NCBI GenBank assembly: GCA_034189865.1
Contig: JAXHTV010000011.1
Location: 28,615 to 92,614 of the forward strand
Direction of reading: 5' to 3'
Source: Pseudomonadota bacterium
Lineage (GTDB): Bacteria; Pseudomonadota; Gammaproteobacteria; UBA5335
Length of the DNA stretch: 64,000 nucleotides
The notes under the pieces were generated by a model. It was not told the origin of the DNA and did no database searches. It saw only the letters and a program-made list of their open reading frames with translations. The translations under genes and the position numbers were made by a program. Shown in pieces: positions 26,555-35,106 of the stretch. The stretch's first letter is position 1. Every line of letters begins with the position of its first letter.

Positions 26555-27424
26555 ATGGACGGTTTGATGAAGACTTTCGCATGGATCGTGGTTTTTTTTG
26601 CATGCAGCTCGTTCGTTCCGGCCTTCGCCGGTTACACGTTGTATGGCGATCTTCCCTACGTCACGGACGCCGATTCGAAGCAGCAAACCCTGGATGTTTA
26701 CGTTCCGCGAAACGACGCTAGCGTTCCGATGCCGGTTCATATCTTCGTCCACGGTGGTGGGTGGGTGATCGGCGACAAAGGGCATCGGGCCCGTCGCCGC
26801 GCCGCTTTTTACACCGACCGCGGGGTGGTGTTGGTGTCCATCAATTATCGGCTCTCGCCGGACTACACCCATCCTGCCCACGTCGAAGATTGTGCTGCGG
26901 CGGTCAAGTGGGTGGTAGACAATATCAGCCAATACGGCGGCGATCCGGCGCACATCGTATTGTCGGGTCATTCGGCGGGTGCCCATCTGGTCGCGTTGTT
27001 GGCCATCCATCCCGACTACCTTTTTGCCCAGGGCTTGTCGCGTGACCTTTTCAAGGCGGTGGTTCCGGTGGACACGGGACAGTTCGATTTAACGCAGCCT
27101 CTTGCCGGCCGCGGTGCCAACATGCTCGAGCGGATGAAGGAAAAGGCCTACGGGACGTCTATCGAAATATTGACGGATGCCTCGCCTGCATTGCAGGTTA
27201 CCCCGAACGCATCGTTGTCGCCGTTCCGGCTGTTTGTCACTGCGGACCGGTCAGAGGCCGCGGAAAGGACCCGGCAGTTTGCCGAGGTGCTTGAACGCAA
27301 TGGTCATGATGCTCACTATGTGGTCATAGATGGCGGTTATTCCCATGGGGACATGAATCGGGCCATTTACGAGAACGACTCGCCGGTCTCGCAGACAATT
27401 CTTGATTTCCTTTTCTCAGATTAG
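26555..27424 (+). CDS. exported esterase, BD-FAE / hormone-sensitive-lipase-like
   Basis: A 289-residue alpha/beta hydrolase with a signal peptide (TFAWIVVFFACSSFVPAFA). It has the oxyanion HGGGW, the nucleophile elbow SGHSAGAH, an Asp near LFVTADRS and the His in DGGYSHGDMN. The LDVYVPRN beginning and the VSINYRLSP strand are typical of the BD-FAE and kynurenine-formamidase-like esterases. It probably acts in the periplasm on a carboxylic ester. The start could be ATG 26555 or 26567; GGGG upstream fits the first. Confidence 0.8.
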   Translation: MDGLMKTFAWIVVFFACSSFVPAFAGYTLYGDLPYVTDADSKQQTLDVYVPRNDASVPMPVHIFVHGGGWVIGDKGHRARRRAAFYTDRGVVLVSINYRLSPDYTHPAHVEDCAAAVKWVVDNISQYGGDPAHIVLSGHSAGAHLVALLAIHPDYLFAQGLSRDLFKAVVPVDTGQFDLTQPLAGRGANMLERMKEKAYGTSIEILTDASPALQVTPNASLSPFRLFVTADRSEAAERTRQFAEVLERNGHDAHYVVIDGGYSHGDMNRAIYENDSPVSQTILDFLFSD

Positions 27425-27537
27425 CGCTGCGCATTGCGGTTTCAGCCGACTGGATCGGCTGCGATGCCATCCCGGCGGCAGCGTGACGGACGTTTTTGTA
27501 TGACCTCTCAAATTCGGATCGTGGAGGCAATGTCGAG

Positions 27538-28236
27538 ATGAGCATGATTCACTTTATCGGCGGAGAGAAAGGCGGGGTTGGCAAATCCGTGATGGCCAGG
27601 CTCCTGTCTCAGTACTTTTTAGATCGATCATGGGTTTATGCTGGCCTGGATGCAGATCAGTCTCATCCCACATTGACCCGGTATTACCGCGACTTTACCC
27701 AGCCGATCAATCTGGATTTGTTCGAAAGCACGGATGAAATTATGGAGGTGGCACTCGAAGGCGATCGCAACGTCTTGATCGACTTGCCGGCCCAGAGTCA
27801 GCGATTTCTCGATCGATGGATCGAGGCCAATGATGTCATTGGCCTGTGTGCAGAGATGGGTATTCCGCTGGTGTATTGGTATCTGGTCGACGCCGGTCCG
27901 GATTCCGCCCAGTTGCTGGACGGCTTCCTGCAAAAGTATGGTCGCTCCCTCCACTGTGCGGTGGTGAAGAACGAAGGATGTGGCAGTGATTTTTCAGCGG
28001 TCGAGGCGATTAGCGCAAACGATGTTTCGGTCTCCCCTCAGCAGATCACCCTGCCAGCGCTACACGGGTCGACGATGCGTAAGATCGATCGGTTAAATCT
28101 CAGTTTTTGGGCGGCAATTCATGCTAAGGATCGGGATGCGCCCCACTTGAGTGTCATGGAGCGGCAGCGAACCAAGGTTTGGATTAAGAAGGCTTACGCC
28201 GGCATTGATGAGGTGATATCCAAGCTGGTGGACTGA
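27538..28236 (+). CDS. orphan ParA/MinD-like P-loop ATPase
   Basis: A 232-residue SIMIBI ATPase. The deviant Walker A is GGEKGGVGKS, followed by LLSQYFLDRSWVYAGLDADQSHPTL, where D of DAD/Q belongs to the switch. VLIDLPAQSQRFLD is a weak Walker B-like strand. ParA proteins use such motifs to segregate DNA or position proteins. No ParB or DNA-binding partner is adjacent and the C-terminal half is unlike chromosomal ParA; the wording recalls mobilisation-type relatives. The start is ATG 27538, 11 bases after GGAGG. Confidence 0.72.
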   Translation: MSMIHFIGGEKGGVGKSVMARLLSQYFLDRSWVYAGLDADQSHPTLTRYYRDFTQPINLDLFESTDEIMEVALEGDRNVLIDLPAQSQRFLDRWIEANDVIGLCAEMGIPLVYWYLVDAGPDSAQLLDGFLQKYGRSLHCAVVKNEGCGSDFSAVEAISANDVSVSPQQITLPALHGSTMRKIDRLNLSFWAAIHAKDRDAPHLSVMERQRTKVWIKKAYAGIDEVISKLVD

Positions 28237-28303
28237 AAATTCGGTGAGGCGTTGTTCCGCAACGCGCAATGCCCATTGGCGGTTCGGCCTGTGGGCCGGT
28301 TTG

Positions 28304-30094
28304 TCAGTCTTTTGTAGCAGCTGGGGTCGCTGAGTTTGATTCAGGCCTGTGTGATGTCGCCGCGCTTGTGGAGTCCAGGTGTCGCGCTTTGCAGGTGGCC
28401 TCGTCCAGATTTGCTGCGAATATCAGGTGATCGTGTTCACGGATACCAGCACGTCGAAGTTTGAGCGAAAGTCGAGGTAGCAAGCCGCTCAAGATCACGG
28501 ACAAGTGCTGGCGGCGAGCGTTTTCCAATAGGGTTTCGAGTGCGACGAGTCCGCTCATGTCCATCACGGTGACCTGAGAGAGGTCCAGGATCAGGATCCG
28601 CTTGCGCCGATCAATGGTTCTCAGCGTTGCCAACGCTTTCTGAGCTGCACCGAAGAAAAGCGAACCGTTGATCTGGTAAATGGCGATGGTCGGTTGCAGC
28701 TTGAGGTGGCTCCCATCGAGAGGACGTTCCAGAAACCGGCCTTCCGTTAAGTCAATCACCCGCTTGATAAAAAGCACAGCGGCGAGGCCCATGCCCACCG
28801 TCACGGCCACCACCATGTCGAACAAAACCGTGAGACCGAAACAGGTCAGCAGGACAATCACGTCGCTGGCCGGCGCGATGCGGACCACGCGCACGAAATG
28901 GCGGGCTTCGCTCATATTCCATGCCACCACCAGCAGCAGCGCTGCCAAAGACGCCATGGGCACGTAGGCCAGCAGTTTCGCCAAGGCGAGCATCGCGATC
29001 AGAACCGTGATGGCATGGATGGCCGACGCGAGCGGAGAGACAGCCCCCGCCCGGACGTTGGTCGCCGTCCGGGCAATGGCACCGGTCGCAGGGATACCGC
29101 CAAAAAACGGGGCGGCAATGTTACCGAGTCCCTGACCGATGAGTTCGGCGTTGGCGTCATGCCGGTTTCCGGTCATTCCGTCCGCCACCACTGCGCAGAG
29201 CAAGGACTCGATTGCGCCGAGCATGGCGATTGCAAATGCCGGGCCGATGAGTGAACCGACCAACTCCACCGATAAAACCAAGGGTTGGCCATCGGCGCCG
29301 GGAAACTGCCATGGCCATTGTACCCCCGGCAATACGGGCGGGATACCAGGGCTGGAGATCCCATCCAGCGTCCAGCTGAAGCGCGAACCGATGGTGGCCA
29401 CGTGGAAGTCTGCCAGCCAAAGGGGTGCGAGTGCAGCAAGCAGTGTTCCGGTCGTCAGAGCGACCAGATGGCCCGGTATCGCGCGGGATAACTTCGGCCA
29501 GAAAAGCAAGACGCCGAGTGTGGTCATGCCGATCATGACGTCGGACCAGCTCAACGTGGGCAGGGCCGATCCCAAGAGGACGACCTTATGGAGGTAATGC
29601 CCTTCCAGGACGTCGATATGCAAGCCCAGAAAGTCCCTGACTTGCAGGGTCGCGATCACGACGCCGATGCCGGCGGTGAATCCAATGACCACGGGGTAAG
29701 GGACCAGCTCGATAAAACGGCCCAGGCGGGCAACACCCATGGCGATGAGGAGGCACCCGGCCATTAGGGTCGCCAATAACAGTCCGCCCAGCCCGTATTG
29801 ATGGGTGATAGGTAGGAGCACGACCACGAAGGCCGCCGTTGGACCTGAAACATTGACCCGTGATCCGCCGGTGACCGCAATGATGAAGCCCGCTACGATG
29901 GCGGTGTAGAGGCCATGCTGCGGAGCGACCCCGCTGGCGATGGCCAATGCCATGGCCAAAGGAAGGGCGACCACGCCCACGGTGATGCCGGCCAGTAGAT
30001 CCGACTTCAGGTGCCGCCAGGTGTATCCCTCGCGCAAGTTGCCTCTGAGCGCGCTGGCTATTGGTAAAGAAAACCGTTTGAATCCCTTGTGCAA
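28304..30094 (-). CDS. SulP-family anion transporter with STAS domain
   Basis: A 596-residue transporter. The SLC26/SulP start LKSDLLAGITVGVVALPLAMALAIASGVAPQ is clear, followed by the GGSRVNVSGPTAAF motif and about 12 membrane segments. A cytoplasmic STAS domain ends the protein (ILILDLSQVTVMDMSGLVAL). Members carry sulfate, bicarbonate, dicarboxylates or nitrate with sodium or protons. In a cell with phosphoribulokinase, bicarbonate is an attractive guess but not shown. A perfect -10 box stands upstream. Confidence 0.9.
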   Translation of the reverse strand: MHKGFKRFSLPIASALRGNLREGYTWRHLKSDLLAGITVGVVALPLAMALAIASGVAPQHGLYTAIVAGFIIAVTGGSRVNVSGPTAAFVVVLLPITHQYGLGGLLLATLMAGCLLIAMGVARLGRFIELVPYPVVIGFTAGIGVVIATLQVRDFLGLHIDVLEGHYLHKVVLLGSALPTLSWSDVMIGMTTLGVLLFWPKLSRAIPGHLVALTTGTLLAALAPLWLADFHVATIGSRFSWTLDGISSPGIPPVLPGVQWPWQFPGADGQPLVLSVELVGSLIGPAFAIAMLGAIESLLCAVVADGMTGNRHDANAELIGQGLGNIAAPFFGGIPATGAIARTATNVRAGAVSPLASAIHAITVLIAMLALAKLLAYVPMASLAALLLVVAWNMSEARHFVRVVRIAPASDVIVLLTCFGLTVLFDMVVAVTVGMGLAAVLFIKRVIDLTEGRFLERPLDGSHLKLQPTIAIYQINGSLFFGAAQKALATLRTIDRRKRILILDLSQVTVMDMSGLVALETLLENARRQHLSVILSGLLPRLSLKLRRAGIREHDHLIFAANLDEATCKARHLDSTSAATSHRPESNSATPAATKD

Positions 30095-30186
30095 TTCGTA
30101 TTGTCCTGGCCGAAGGCGACGATGCGGTAGGTTGAAGGTGACGGGTGCTTCCGCAGCTGGAGTGCTACCCGCCGGTCCGGTTGTGG

Positions 30187-30215
30187 ATTATAAGTTGATG
30201 GCCTGATGCCGGTAA
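30187..30215 (-). promoter_or_regulatory. sigma-70 promoter candidate for the SulP gene
   Basis: On the minus strand TATAAT is at 30192-30187; a 17-base spacer separates it from TTACCG (30215-30210), which matches only three of six -35 positions. The start codon at 30094 lies about 90 bases downstream. Confidence 0.4.
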
Positions 30216-30415
30216 ATCGGGGACCTAGGTGTTCCCTGAGACCAGGAACAGGGCGTTGACGGCATCGGTATGGCGGTCCGTCCTCTTGTTCTTGATGTGT
30301 CATGCAGGTCCGCTTGACCGTATCGGGTGCACCCCAGACGGCGTGCGAAGTGCCGGCTTTGATGCGCTACTAAGGATTGGTCCCCATTCGGACGCCGATC
30401 CGCCGGGCGCCGAGG
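30216..30415. other. unassigned gap
   Basis: This stretch holds a small inverted repeat TGTTCC / GGAACA with a 9-nt loop near 30232-30252 and no credible gene. The open frames are short, without ribosome sites, and have no family features. Confidence 0.4.
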
Positions 30416-30459
30416 AGACCGTGAGGTCGCCGAGCCTTGAATCGGCGACCTCACGGTCT
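30416..30459. repeat. 18-bp perfect palindrome with 8-nt loop
   Basis: Arms 30416-30433 and 30442-30459 pair without mismatch (core GACCGTGAGGTCGCC / GGCGACCTCACGGTC). No T tract follows on either strand. The right arm lies inside the PhnB-like gene remnant, where it encodes GDLTV, so the left arm looks like an inverted copy of gene sequence. Confidence 0.85.
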
Positions 30460-30650
30460 TGGCATCGGATGGTCTTTGCGAAGGCGCCTTGAATTTCAGT
30501 GGATTTTCGTTGTCCATCGCCGTGGATACGCGAGAAGACGCCGGGCGGTTCTTTTCGGCGCTGGCGACCGCGGAACCAGTGGAAATGCCGCTGGCCGAGA
30601 CGTTTTGGGCACCGCTGTCGGGGGCGTTGTTGTGGAAACGGTTTCCTTAA
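30441..30650 (+). pseudogene. PhnB/YjdN-like (VOC fold) remnant
   Basis: Frame from 30441 reads IGDLTVLASDG, then GFSLSIAVDTREDAGRFFSAL and PVEMPLAETFWAPL. That is the second half of PhnB/YjdN-type 3-demethylubiquinone methyltransferase-like VOC proteins, whose usual motifs are LMASD, GFSLSL and TFWAP-x-FG. The N-terminal half is missing, replaced by the inverted copy of the palindrome with an in-frame stop just upstream. The C-terminal DRFGV-type end is scrambled to LLWKRFP and a stop. There is no ribosome site. It is a dead fragment, not a gene. Confidence 0.7.
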
Positions 30651-30808
30651 TTAGCGATACGGAACGGCGCCATCATTGACTCGACAGCTAGGCGGTACGC
30701 TTGAATCGCCCGCCCGGGTTGGTGTTTAACAGCCGTTCTAGACCCTGAAAGTTAACGTTTGGCGATGGTGTTTGAGGGCGATCTCGCCCATTCGCCAGAG
30801 GTGGAGTC
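30651..30808. other. unassigned gap ahead of the VOC protein
   Basis: About 160 bases separate the PhnB-like remnant from the glyoxalase-fold gene. Apart from GAGGTGGAG, its ribosome site at the end, I see no feature. Confidence 0.4.
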
Positions 30809-31474
30809 ATGTTCGAGTTGGATCACCTGTTAGTCTTGACAGATTTCGGCGCACCGGCAGCGGATGCCTTGCGTTCATTTGGTTTGGCTGAAGGCTCCTC
30901 GAATCGTCACCCCGGCCAGGGGACGGCGAATCGTCGCTTTTATTTCGCCAACACCATGCTGGAATTGCTGTGGGTTGTTGATGCCGAAGAAGCCGCGGCT
31001 GCGCCCGTATCGCGTACCGGGCTACTTTCGCGCTGGCGGGGGCGGGGGGCAGGTGCGTGTCCGTTTGGCGTGAGTTTACGACCCTGTAAAGGTGCGGCTA
31101 CCCAGACCCCACCTTTTGATTATTGGCCGTATCGGCCGGCCTATCTGCCGCCTGGCGGTGAGATCGAAATGGCCGAAGGTTCTGAAAATCCGCGATTGCC
31201 TTTGCTATTCAACCTGCCATTTCGACGTCGGGTCGATGCCGGCCAGCATCCCGAGCCGATTGATCATCCGGCAGGGCTCGGAGAGATCACATCGGTTGAA
31301 CTTAGCATCGCGCAGGGTGTGGATTTGTCCCCCGCCCTGCGGATGGTAGGTGATTGGGGGATTGTGCGGTTCAAAGCCGGAAATGAGCCGCTGATGGTGT
31401 TGGGATTCGATGGCGTACCATCTGGAGAATCGTTCGATTTTCGGCCGGGATTACCTTTGGCGTTTCGTTGGTGA
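30809..31474 (+). CDS. VOC-family (glyoxalase-like) protein
   Basis: A 221-residue protein with the glyoxalase-like fold: FELDHLLVLTD at the start, then GTANRRFYFANTMLELLWV, where the first His/Glu ligands lie, and a second half with PLLFNLPFRR. Only one module is obvious, with an expanded middle. It resembles the glyoxalase-like/VOC domain group of unknown substrate. GAGGTGGAG precedes the ATG. It has no clear operon partner; the adjacent fragment is another VOC protein. Confidence 0.72.
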   Translation: MFELDHLLVLTDFGAPAADALRSFGLAEGSSNRHPGQGTANRRFYFANTMLELLWVVDAEEAAAAPVSRTGLLSRWRGRGAGACPFGVSLRPCKGAATQTPPFDYWPYRPAYLPPGGEIEMAEGSENPRLPLLFNLPFRRRVDAGQHPEPIDHPAGLGEITSVELSIAQGVDLSPALRMVGDWGIVRFKAGNEPLMVLGFDGVPSGESFDFRPGLPLAFRW

Positions 31475-31506
31475 CGCGCCGCCTCCGGGGGCGGTTGTCG
31501 ATACGA

Positions 31507-32229
31507 TCAGAAGGGGAGATCCAGCGCTTCAGTCAAAAAGCGCATCAAGGGTGTGGCAGAGCGGAAAGTGTCGGCCACCTCGTCAACGAATTCGGCCGAC
31601 CCTGCGGCTTCGATGTCCGTTTCTTTGATGACGAAAAAACTCTTCCGCTTGATATCTTCGATATGGGGCGTGTCGGTGGTAAAGCCGCGAGGCGGTCGTT
31701 TGAGTGCATCACCGGTGAGCCCGCCGAACGCGCCACCGAGCGCATCGGCGGATACCACCGCCTGCCAACGTTCCGGCGCTTGGGCAATGGCCGTTCTGAT
31801 GCGGAACAACGCCTCGCCCGGCGGTTGCCAAATACCCCCACCGTAGGAAAGCCCGGTATGATCGATGTGGACATAAAATCCGGGTGCGTGAGCGTCCCGG
31901 CCGGCTTCATGGCGAAAGTGACAAGCGGCATGCTCTTTGTAGGGGCGCTTGTCTTTACTGAAGCGTACGTCGCGATAGATTCGGAACATGGAACCGCCGT
32001 GGGTGCGCGGGTCGGCGACGAATCGGGGCGCGATCTGTTCCAAGCGCGGCGCCATGGCGACGATAAAACTGACGATGGGATCCACCACGGTCTCGTGGTA
32101 GCGTGCCTTGTTGGCGATAAACCAGTCCCGGTTGTTGTTGGCCGAAAGTTCTTGAAAAAACGCGAAAAAGTCCGGGCGGAAGCCGCGGAACGGGCCAAGC
32201 TTTGATGCAGTTTTGGTTTGTCGGGTCAC
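31507..32229 (-). CDS. DUF2461 family protein
   Basis: A 240-residue protein with the full DUF2461 pattern: FFAFFQELSANNNRDWFIANKARYHE at the start, IYRDVRFSKDKRPYKEH, then FYVHID and GGGIWQP. The family is widespread in bacteria and fungi and has no assigned activity. GTG 32229 is used, with AGGAAAGGA a few bases upstream. It converges with the VOC gene (33 bases between stops). Confidence 0.85.
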   Translation of the reverse strand: MTRQTKTASKLGPFRGFRPDFFAFFQELSANNNRDWFIANKARYHETVVDPIVSFIVAMAPRLEQIAPRFVADPRTHGGSMFRIYRDVRFSKDKRPYKEHAACHFRHEAGRDAHAPGFYVHIDHTGLSYGGGIWQPPGEALFRIRTAIAQAPERWQAVVSADALGGAFGGLTGDALKRPPRGFTTDTPHIEDIKRKSFFVIKETDIEAAGSAEFVDEVADTFRSATPLMRFLTEALDLPF

Positions 32230-32346
32230 GGCGTGTTCCTTTCCTGCGCGCGGTCGACCGTAGTGGCTGTCGGGGCGGTTGAAATTGCCCGCGACGCCTA
32301 AAACCGGACCGGCTCGGTTCGCGGAATCTTGCAGCCAAAGGCTATG

Positions 32347-32697
32347 CTAAATGGCGAGCGCCGGTATCCAGTGCGGACTGCTGATGGCAATCAGGGTGAT
32401 GGACGAAAACGTCCAAAACAATTTGCGATATCTGGCTCGGAAATAAGGATTGCCGCAGACGCAATCGGGTTTGCAACGCTCCATTGGGCGAAAAAGTTGG
32501 GTGGCGAGCAGCAAAAAACTCAAGCCGGCAACGAGCATGAAGATCGGTCGGTACGCTTCCAGCGCGGTGAGTCGATTCACCCAAACGCCCGCGGGGTCGA
32601 CGATAAGCAAGACAAGCGCGCCCGCGCAGCACGCCGACGCGGCGACACCGGCGGTCAATCCTGTGGCCAAGCCTATCCATGCGCCTTGGTGGTTCAT
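32347..32697 (-). CDS. orphan MerT-like mercuric transport protein
   Basis: A 116-residue membrane protein, exactly the usual MerT length. The first membrane helix holds the Cys pair (GVAASACCAG, residues 23-24), then LTALEAYRPIF, a second helix, and a cytoplasmic loop ERCKPDCVCGNP with three Cys instead of the usual two. A third helix ends the protein. MerT moves Hg(II) inward for reduction by MerA. No merP, merA or merR is adjacent. ATG 32697 follows AAGGGG; the open frame extends 45 or more residues upstream without support. Function in mercury, or in another soft metal, is inferred. Confidence 0.8.
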   Translation of the reverse strand: MNHQGAWIGLATGLTAGVAASACCAGALVLLIVDPAGVWVNRLTALEAYRPIFMLVAGLSFLLLATQLFRPMERCKPDCVCGNPYFRARYRKLFWTFSSITLIAISSPHWIPALAI

Positions 32698-32865
32698 GAA
32701 TTCCCCTTGCTTATCGGCGGCGTATTCTACGTCAGATAGACTTTCCCGATCCAATGCTGAAGCATCGATCGTGAAATTCTGCGGGCCGGTTTGCGATCCC
32801 CACGAGAACAGGCCTTTCATTATCCTGTTACGCTCGGAAAAGTCACCGGGATGGTGATGCCGGCT

Positions 32866-33744
32866 ATGGAAACCATCACAATGAACGAGCTCAGCATTCG
32901 GCTGATTGCCTTCGTAACCGTTTTTGGTGTGATGGCAGCGTGGGAGACGTGGCATCCCCGGCGCCGGCACCGGGCCATCAGCCGCCCACGGCGTTGGATA
33001 CACAATTTGGCCTTGTTTGGGCTGAACAGTCTATTGCTTCGCTTGATATTTCCGGCCGCTGCGGTGGGTTTTGCCGCCTTTTCTCAGCGACAAGGGTGGG
33101 GGCTGTTCAACTATCTTTCCTGGCCTATGATGGTTGAGGTGGTGATCGCTGTTGTCGTGCTGGATTTTTTCATCTGGTTGCAGCATGTGATGTTTCACGC
33201 CGTCCCCTTTTTCTGGCGTTTCCATCGGGTCCATCACGCCGATTTAGATTTTGACGTCACCACGGGTCTCCGGTTTCATCCTGCCGAAATCGTGATTTCG
33301 ATGCTGATCAAGTGGGTGGCCATGGCAGCTTTGGGGCCGGCGGTGGTTGCGGTGGTTGTGTTCGAGGTGGTGCTCAACGCGGCCTCGATATTCAACCATT
33401 CCAACGCGCGACTGCCGTCTCTGGCAGACTGCCTGATTCGGCTCGTTGTGGTGACCCCCGACATGCATCGGGTTCACCATTCGATCGAGCAACACGAGAC
33501 CAACAGTAATTTCGGGTTTTGCCTGCCGTGGTGGGATCGCCTGCTCGGTACCTACCGGGCAACACCCGCCCGCGGGCATGAGCGGATGGTTCTCGGGCTC
33601 GACGCCATCCGTGATGAGCGACAATGCGTCACGCTCCCTGGTGTACTGCTGCTGCCGTTCAAAGCGGGGGCCGACAGCTATGCGCTGGGTCGGCGAAATT
33701 GGACGGGTTCTTCGGCCGGCGGGGACCCCCATCAAGATCGCTAA
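32866..33744 (+). CDS. sterol desaturase / fatty acid hydroxylase family protein
   Basis: A 292-residue integral membrane di-iron enzyme. The three His clusters are visible: QHVMFH, HRVHHAD and HRVHHS, with several hydrophobic segments around them. The family introduces a hydroxyl group or double bond in lipids or sterols, using O2. Several in-frame ATGs lie close together (32857, 32866, 32881); I use 32866 with low certainty. It is divergent from the orphan MerT gene. Confidence 0.82.
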   Translation: METITMNELSIRLIAFVTVFGVMAAWETWHPRRRHRAISRPRRWIHNLALFGLNSLLLRLIFPAAAVGFAAFSQRQGWGLFNYLSWPMMVEVVIAVVVLDFFIWLQHVMFHAVPFFWRFHRVHHADLDFDVTTGLRFHPAEIVISMLIKWVAMAALGPAVVAVVVFEVVLNAASIFNHSNARLPSLADCLIRLVVVTPDMHRVHHSIEQHETNSNFGFCLPWWDRLLGTYRATPARGHERMVLGLDAIRDERQCVTLPGVLLLPFKAGADSYALGRRNWTGSSAGGDPHQDR

Positions 33745-33893
33745 CTGGCTGGCCCGCATGGCATTGTTTTTCCGCCGGGCCGATGCCATTATGTGGCCGC
33801 GCCGGGCATGACGGCCCTGCGATAATGGGGATTTATCCGGAACCCATTTTGTATTTCACGCCGAATTTTCGGCGACAGCCTAGGCAATGAAAG

Positions 33894-34208
33894 ATGAAGA
33901 AAATGTTGATCCAGGGAACAATCGGTGTCTTGATGATGGCGGCTGCCGGAGCCACGATGGCCGCAGATGTCGAGGCGGGTAAAGCCAAAGCCGCTGCATG
34001 CGCCGGTTGCCATGGCGCCAATTTCCAAGGTATGCCTCCGACTTTCCCCTCCTTGGTCGGTAAGGATGCCGAATATCTGACGGCGCAACTGAAAGCCTTT
34101 AAGAGCGGTGAAAGGGACAACGCAATCATGAAAAACATGGTTGTCGGTCTTTCGGACCAGGATATGGTCAACATTTCCGCGTACCTGAGTTCCTTGCCGG
34201 CGGAGTAA
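33894..34208 (+). CDS. monohaem cytochrome c, c553/c4-like
   Basis: A 104-residue protein. The signal peptide (GTIGVLMMAAAGATMA) is followed by a mature domain of about 80 residues with a single haem site CAGCH, GANFQGMPPTFPSL and a Met ligand candidate near MKNMVVGLSDQDM, ending in SAYLSSLPAE. Such soluble periplasmic cytochromes carry electrons to oxidases or between complexes. It stands alone; a strong hairpin follows. Confidence 0.9.
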   Translation: MKKMLIQGTIGVLMMAAAGATMAADVEAGKAKAAACAGCHGANFQGMPPTFPSLVGKDAEYLTAQLKAFKSGERDNAIMKNMVVGLSDQDMVNISAYLSSLPAE

Positions 34209-34219
34209 GTCAGAATTTA

Positions 34220-34248
34220 GCCCGGAGGTGATGGGTTCATCTCCGGGC
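34220..34248 (+). terminator. terminator hairpin after cytochrome c
   Basis: The stem GCCCGGAGGTGA / TCATCTCCGGGC has 12 pairs with one G-T wobble and a 5-nt loop, only 11 bases after the stop. GTCAG and CTGAC outside it could extend pairing. There is no obvious T tract. Confidence 0.6.
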
Positions 34249-34289
34249 CTGACGACTCTCATTCAAACTTCTCAGAGACGAAACCTGGC

Positions 34290-35078
34290 ATGCCAAGTCC
34301 TTGGGGAAAAGTGATCGGCGGAATGTTCGGCTTTTTGGTTGGCCGCTATTTGGGCATGCTATCCGGAGTGGCCGTCGGTCATGTGCTTGATCTCACTTTG
34401 GACCAGCATCGGGTCCGTTTGAGGAAGCCTGTCAGCGGTGACATCGATCCGGTCTATTTCGATGTGGCCTATGGGCTTTTGGGGTATTTGGCCAAAGCCG
34501 ATGGCCGCGTATCGCGCGCCGAGATTCAATTTGCCGAGTCTGTGATGGCGCAAATGCGGCTCGATTCCCGGGCGCGCAGCGAAGCCATCGAACGATTCGC
34601 CGTCGGCAAAAGTGCGGATTTCGATATCCAAAGTGCACTTTCGGCATTCGCTTCCCGTTATCGGCAGGAGCTTGACGTGGCCAGGACGTTGCTCGAGATG
34701 CTCGTCCAAATGGCCTATGCCGATGGTCCGCCAAGTTCGCGCCAGTCGAGTTTGCTGCGACACATTCAGCGGGCGATCCATCTGTCCGACTTCGAACTCA
34801 AACGACTGGAGGCATTGGTTGGCGCACGGTACGAAAAACGGAACCGCCCCGCGTCGCGGCCGGTGGGCGATTTGGTGTCCGCCTATGAGCTTTTGGGCGT
34901 CTCCCCCGGGGCATCGGAAAGCGAGGTGAAGCGATCGTATCGTCGAATGATCAGCCAGCATCATCCCGATAAGCTCATTTCCAAAGGGTTCTCGGAGGAA
35001 CGGCTAAAAAAGGCGGCAGAGAAGACCCGGGAAATTCGCCATGCGTACGAAACCATTCGACTGCGCCGCGGGTTCTGA
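34290..35078 (+). CDS. djlA: co-chaperone DjlA
   Basis: A 262-residue protein of DjlA architecture. A short membrane segment at the N-terminus (GGMFGFLVGRYLGMLSG) is followed by the TerB-like helical core (YGLLGYLAKADGRVS) and a C-terminal J domain with the HPD motif (SQHHPDKL) and KSYRR-like KRSYRRM. It anchors DnaK to the inner membrane face. It converges with a CopD-like gene. Confidence 0.93.
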   Translation: MPSPWGKVIGGMFGFLVGRYLGMLSGVAVGHVLDLTLDQHRVRLRKPVSGDIDPVYFDVAYGLLGYLAKADGRVSRAEIQFAESVMAQMRLDSRARSEAIERFAVGKSADFDIQSALSAFASRYRQELDVARTLLEMLVQMAYADGPPSSRQSSLLRHIQRAIHLSDFELKRLEALVGARYEKRNRPASRPVGDLVSAYELLGVSPGASESEVKRSYRRMISQHHPDKLISKGFSEERLKKAAEKTREIRHAYETIRLRRGF

Positions 35079-35106
35079 AACGGGGCGGTTGCGGCTTGCC
35101 GGCGGA

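Noticed and set aside
30188..30517. 109-residue minus-strand open frame upstream of the SulP gene
   Set aside because: It runs antisense to the PhnB-like remnant and palindrome, low-complexity Pro/Arg content, no ribosome site.
32698..33003. N-terminal extension of the MerT-like gene
   Set aside because: It would add over 100 residues unlike MerT; the ribosome site before ATG 32697 and the family length argue for the short form.
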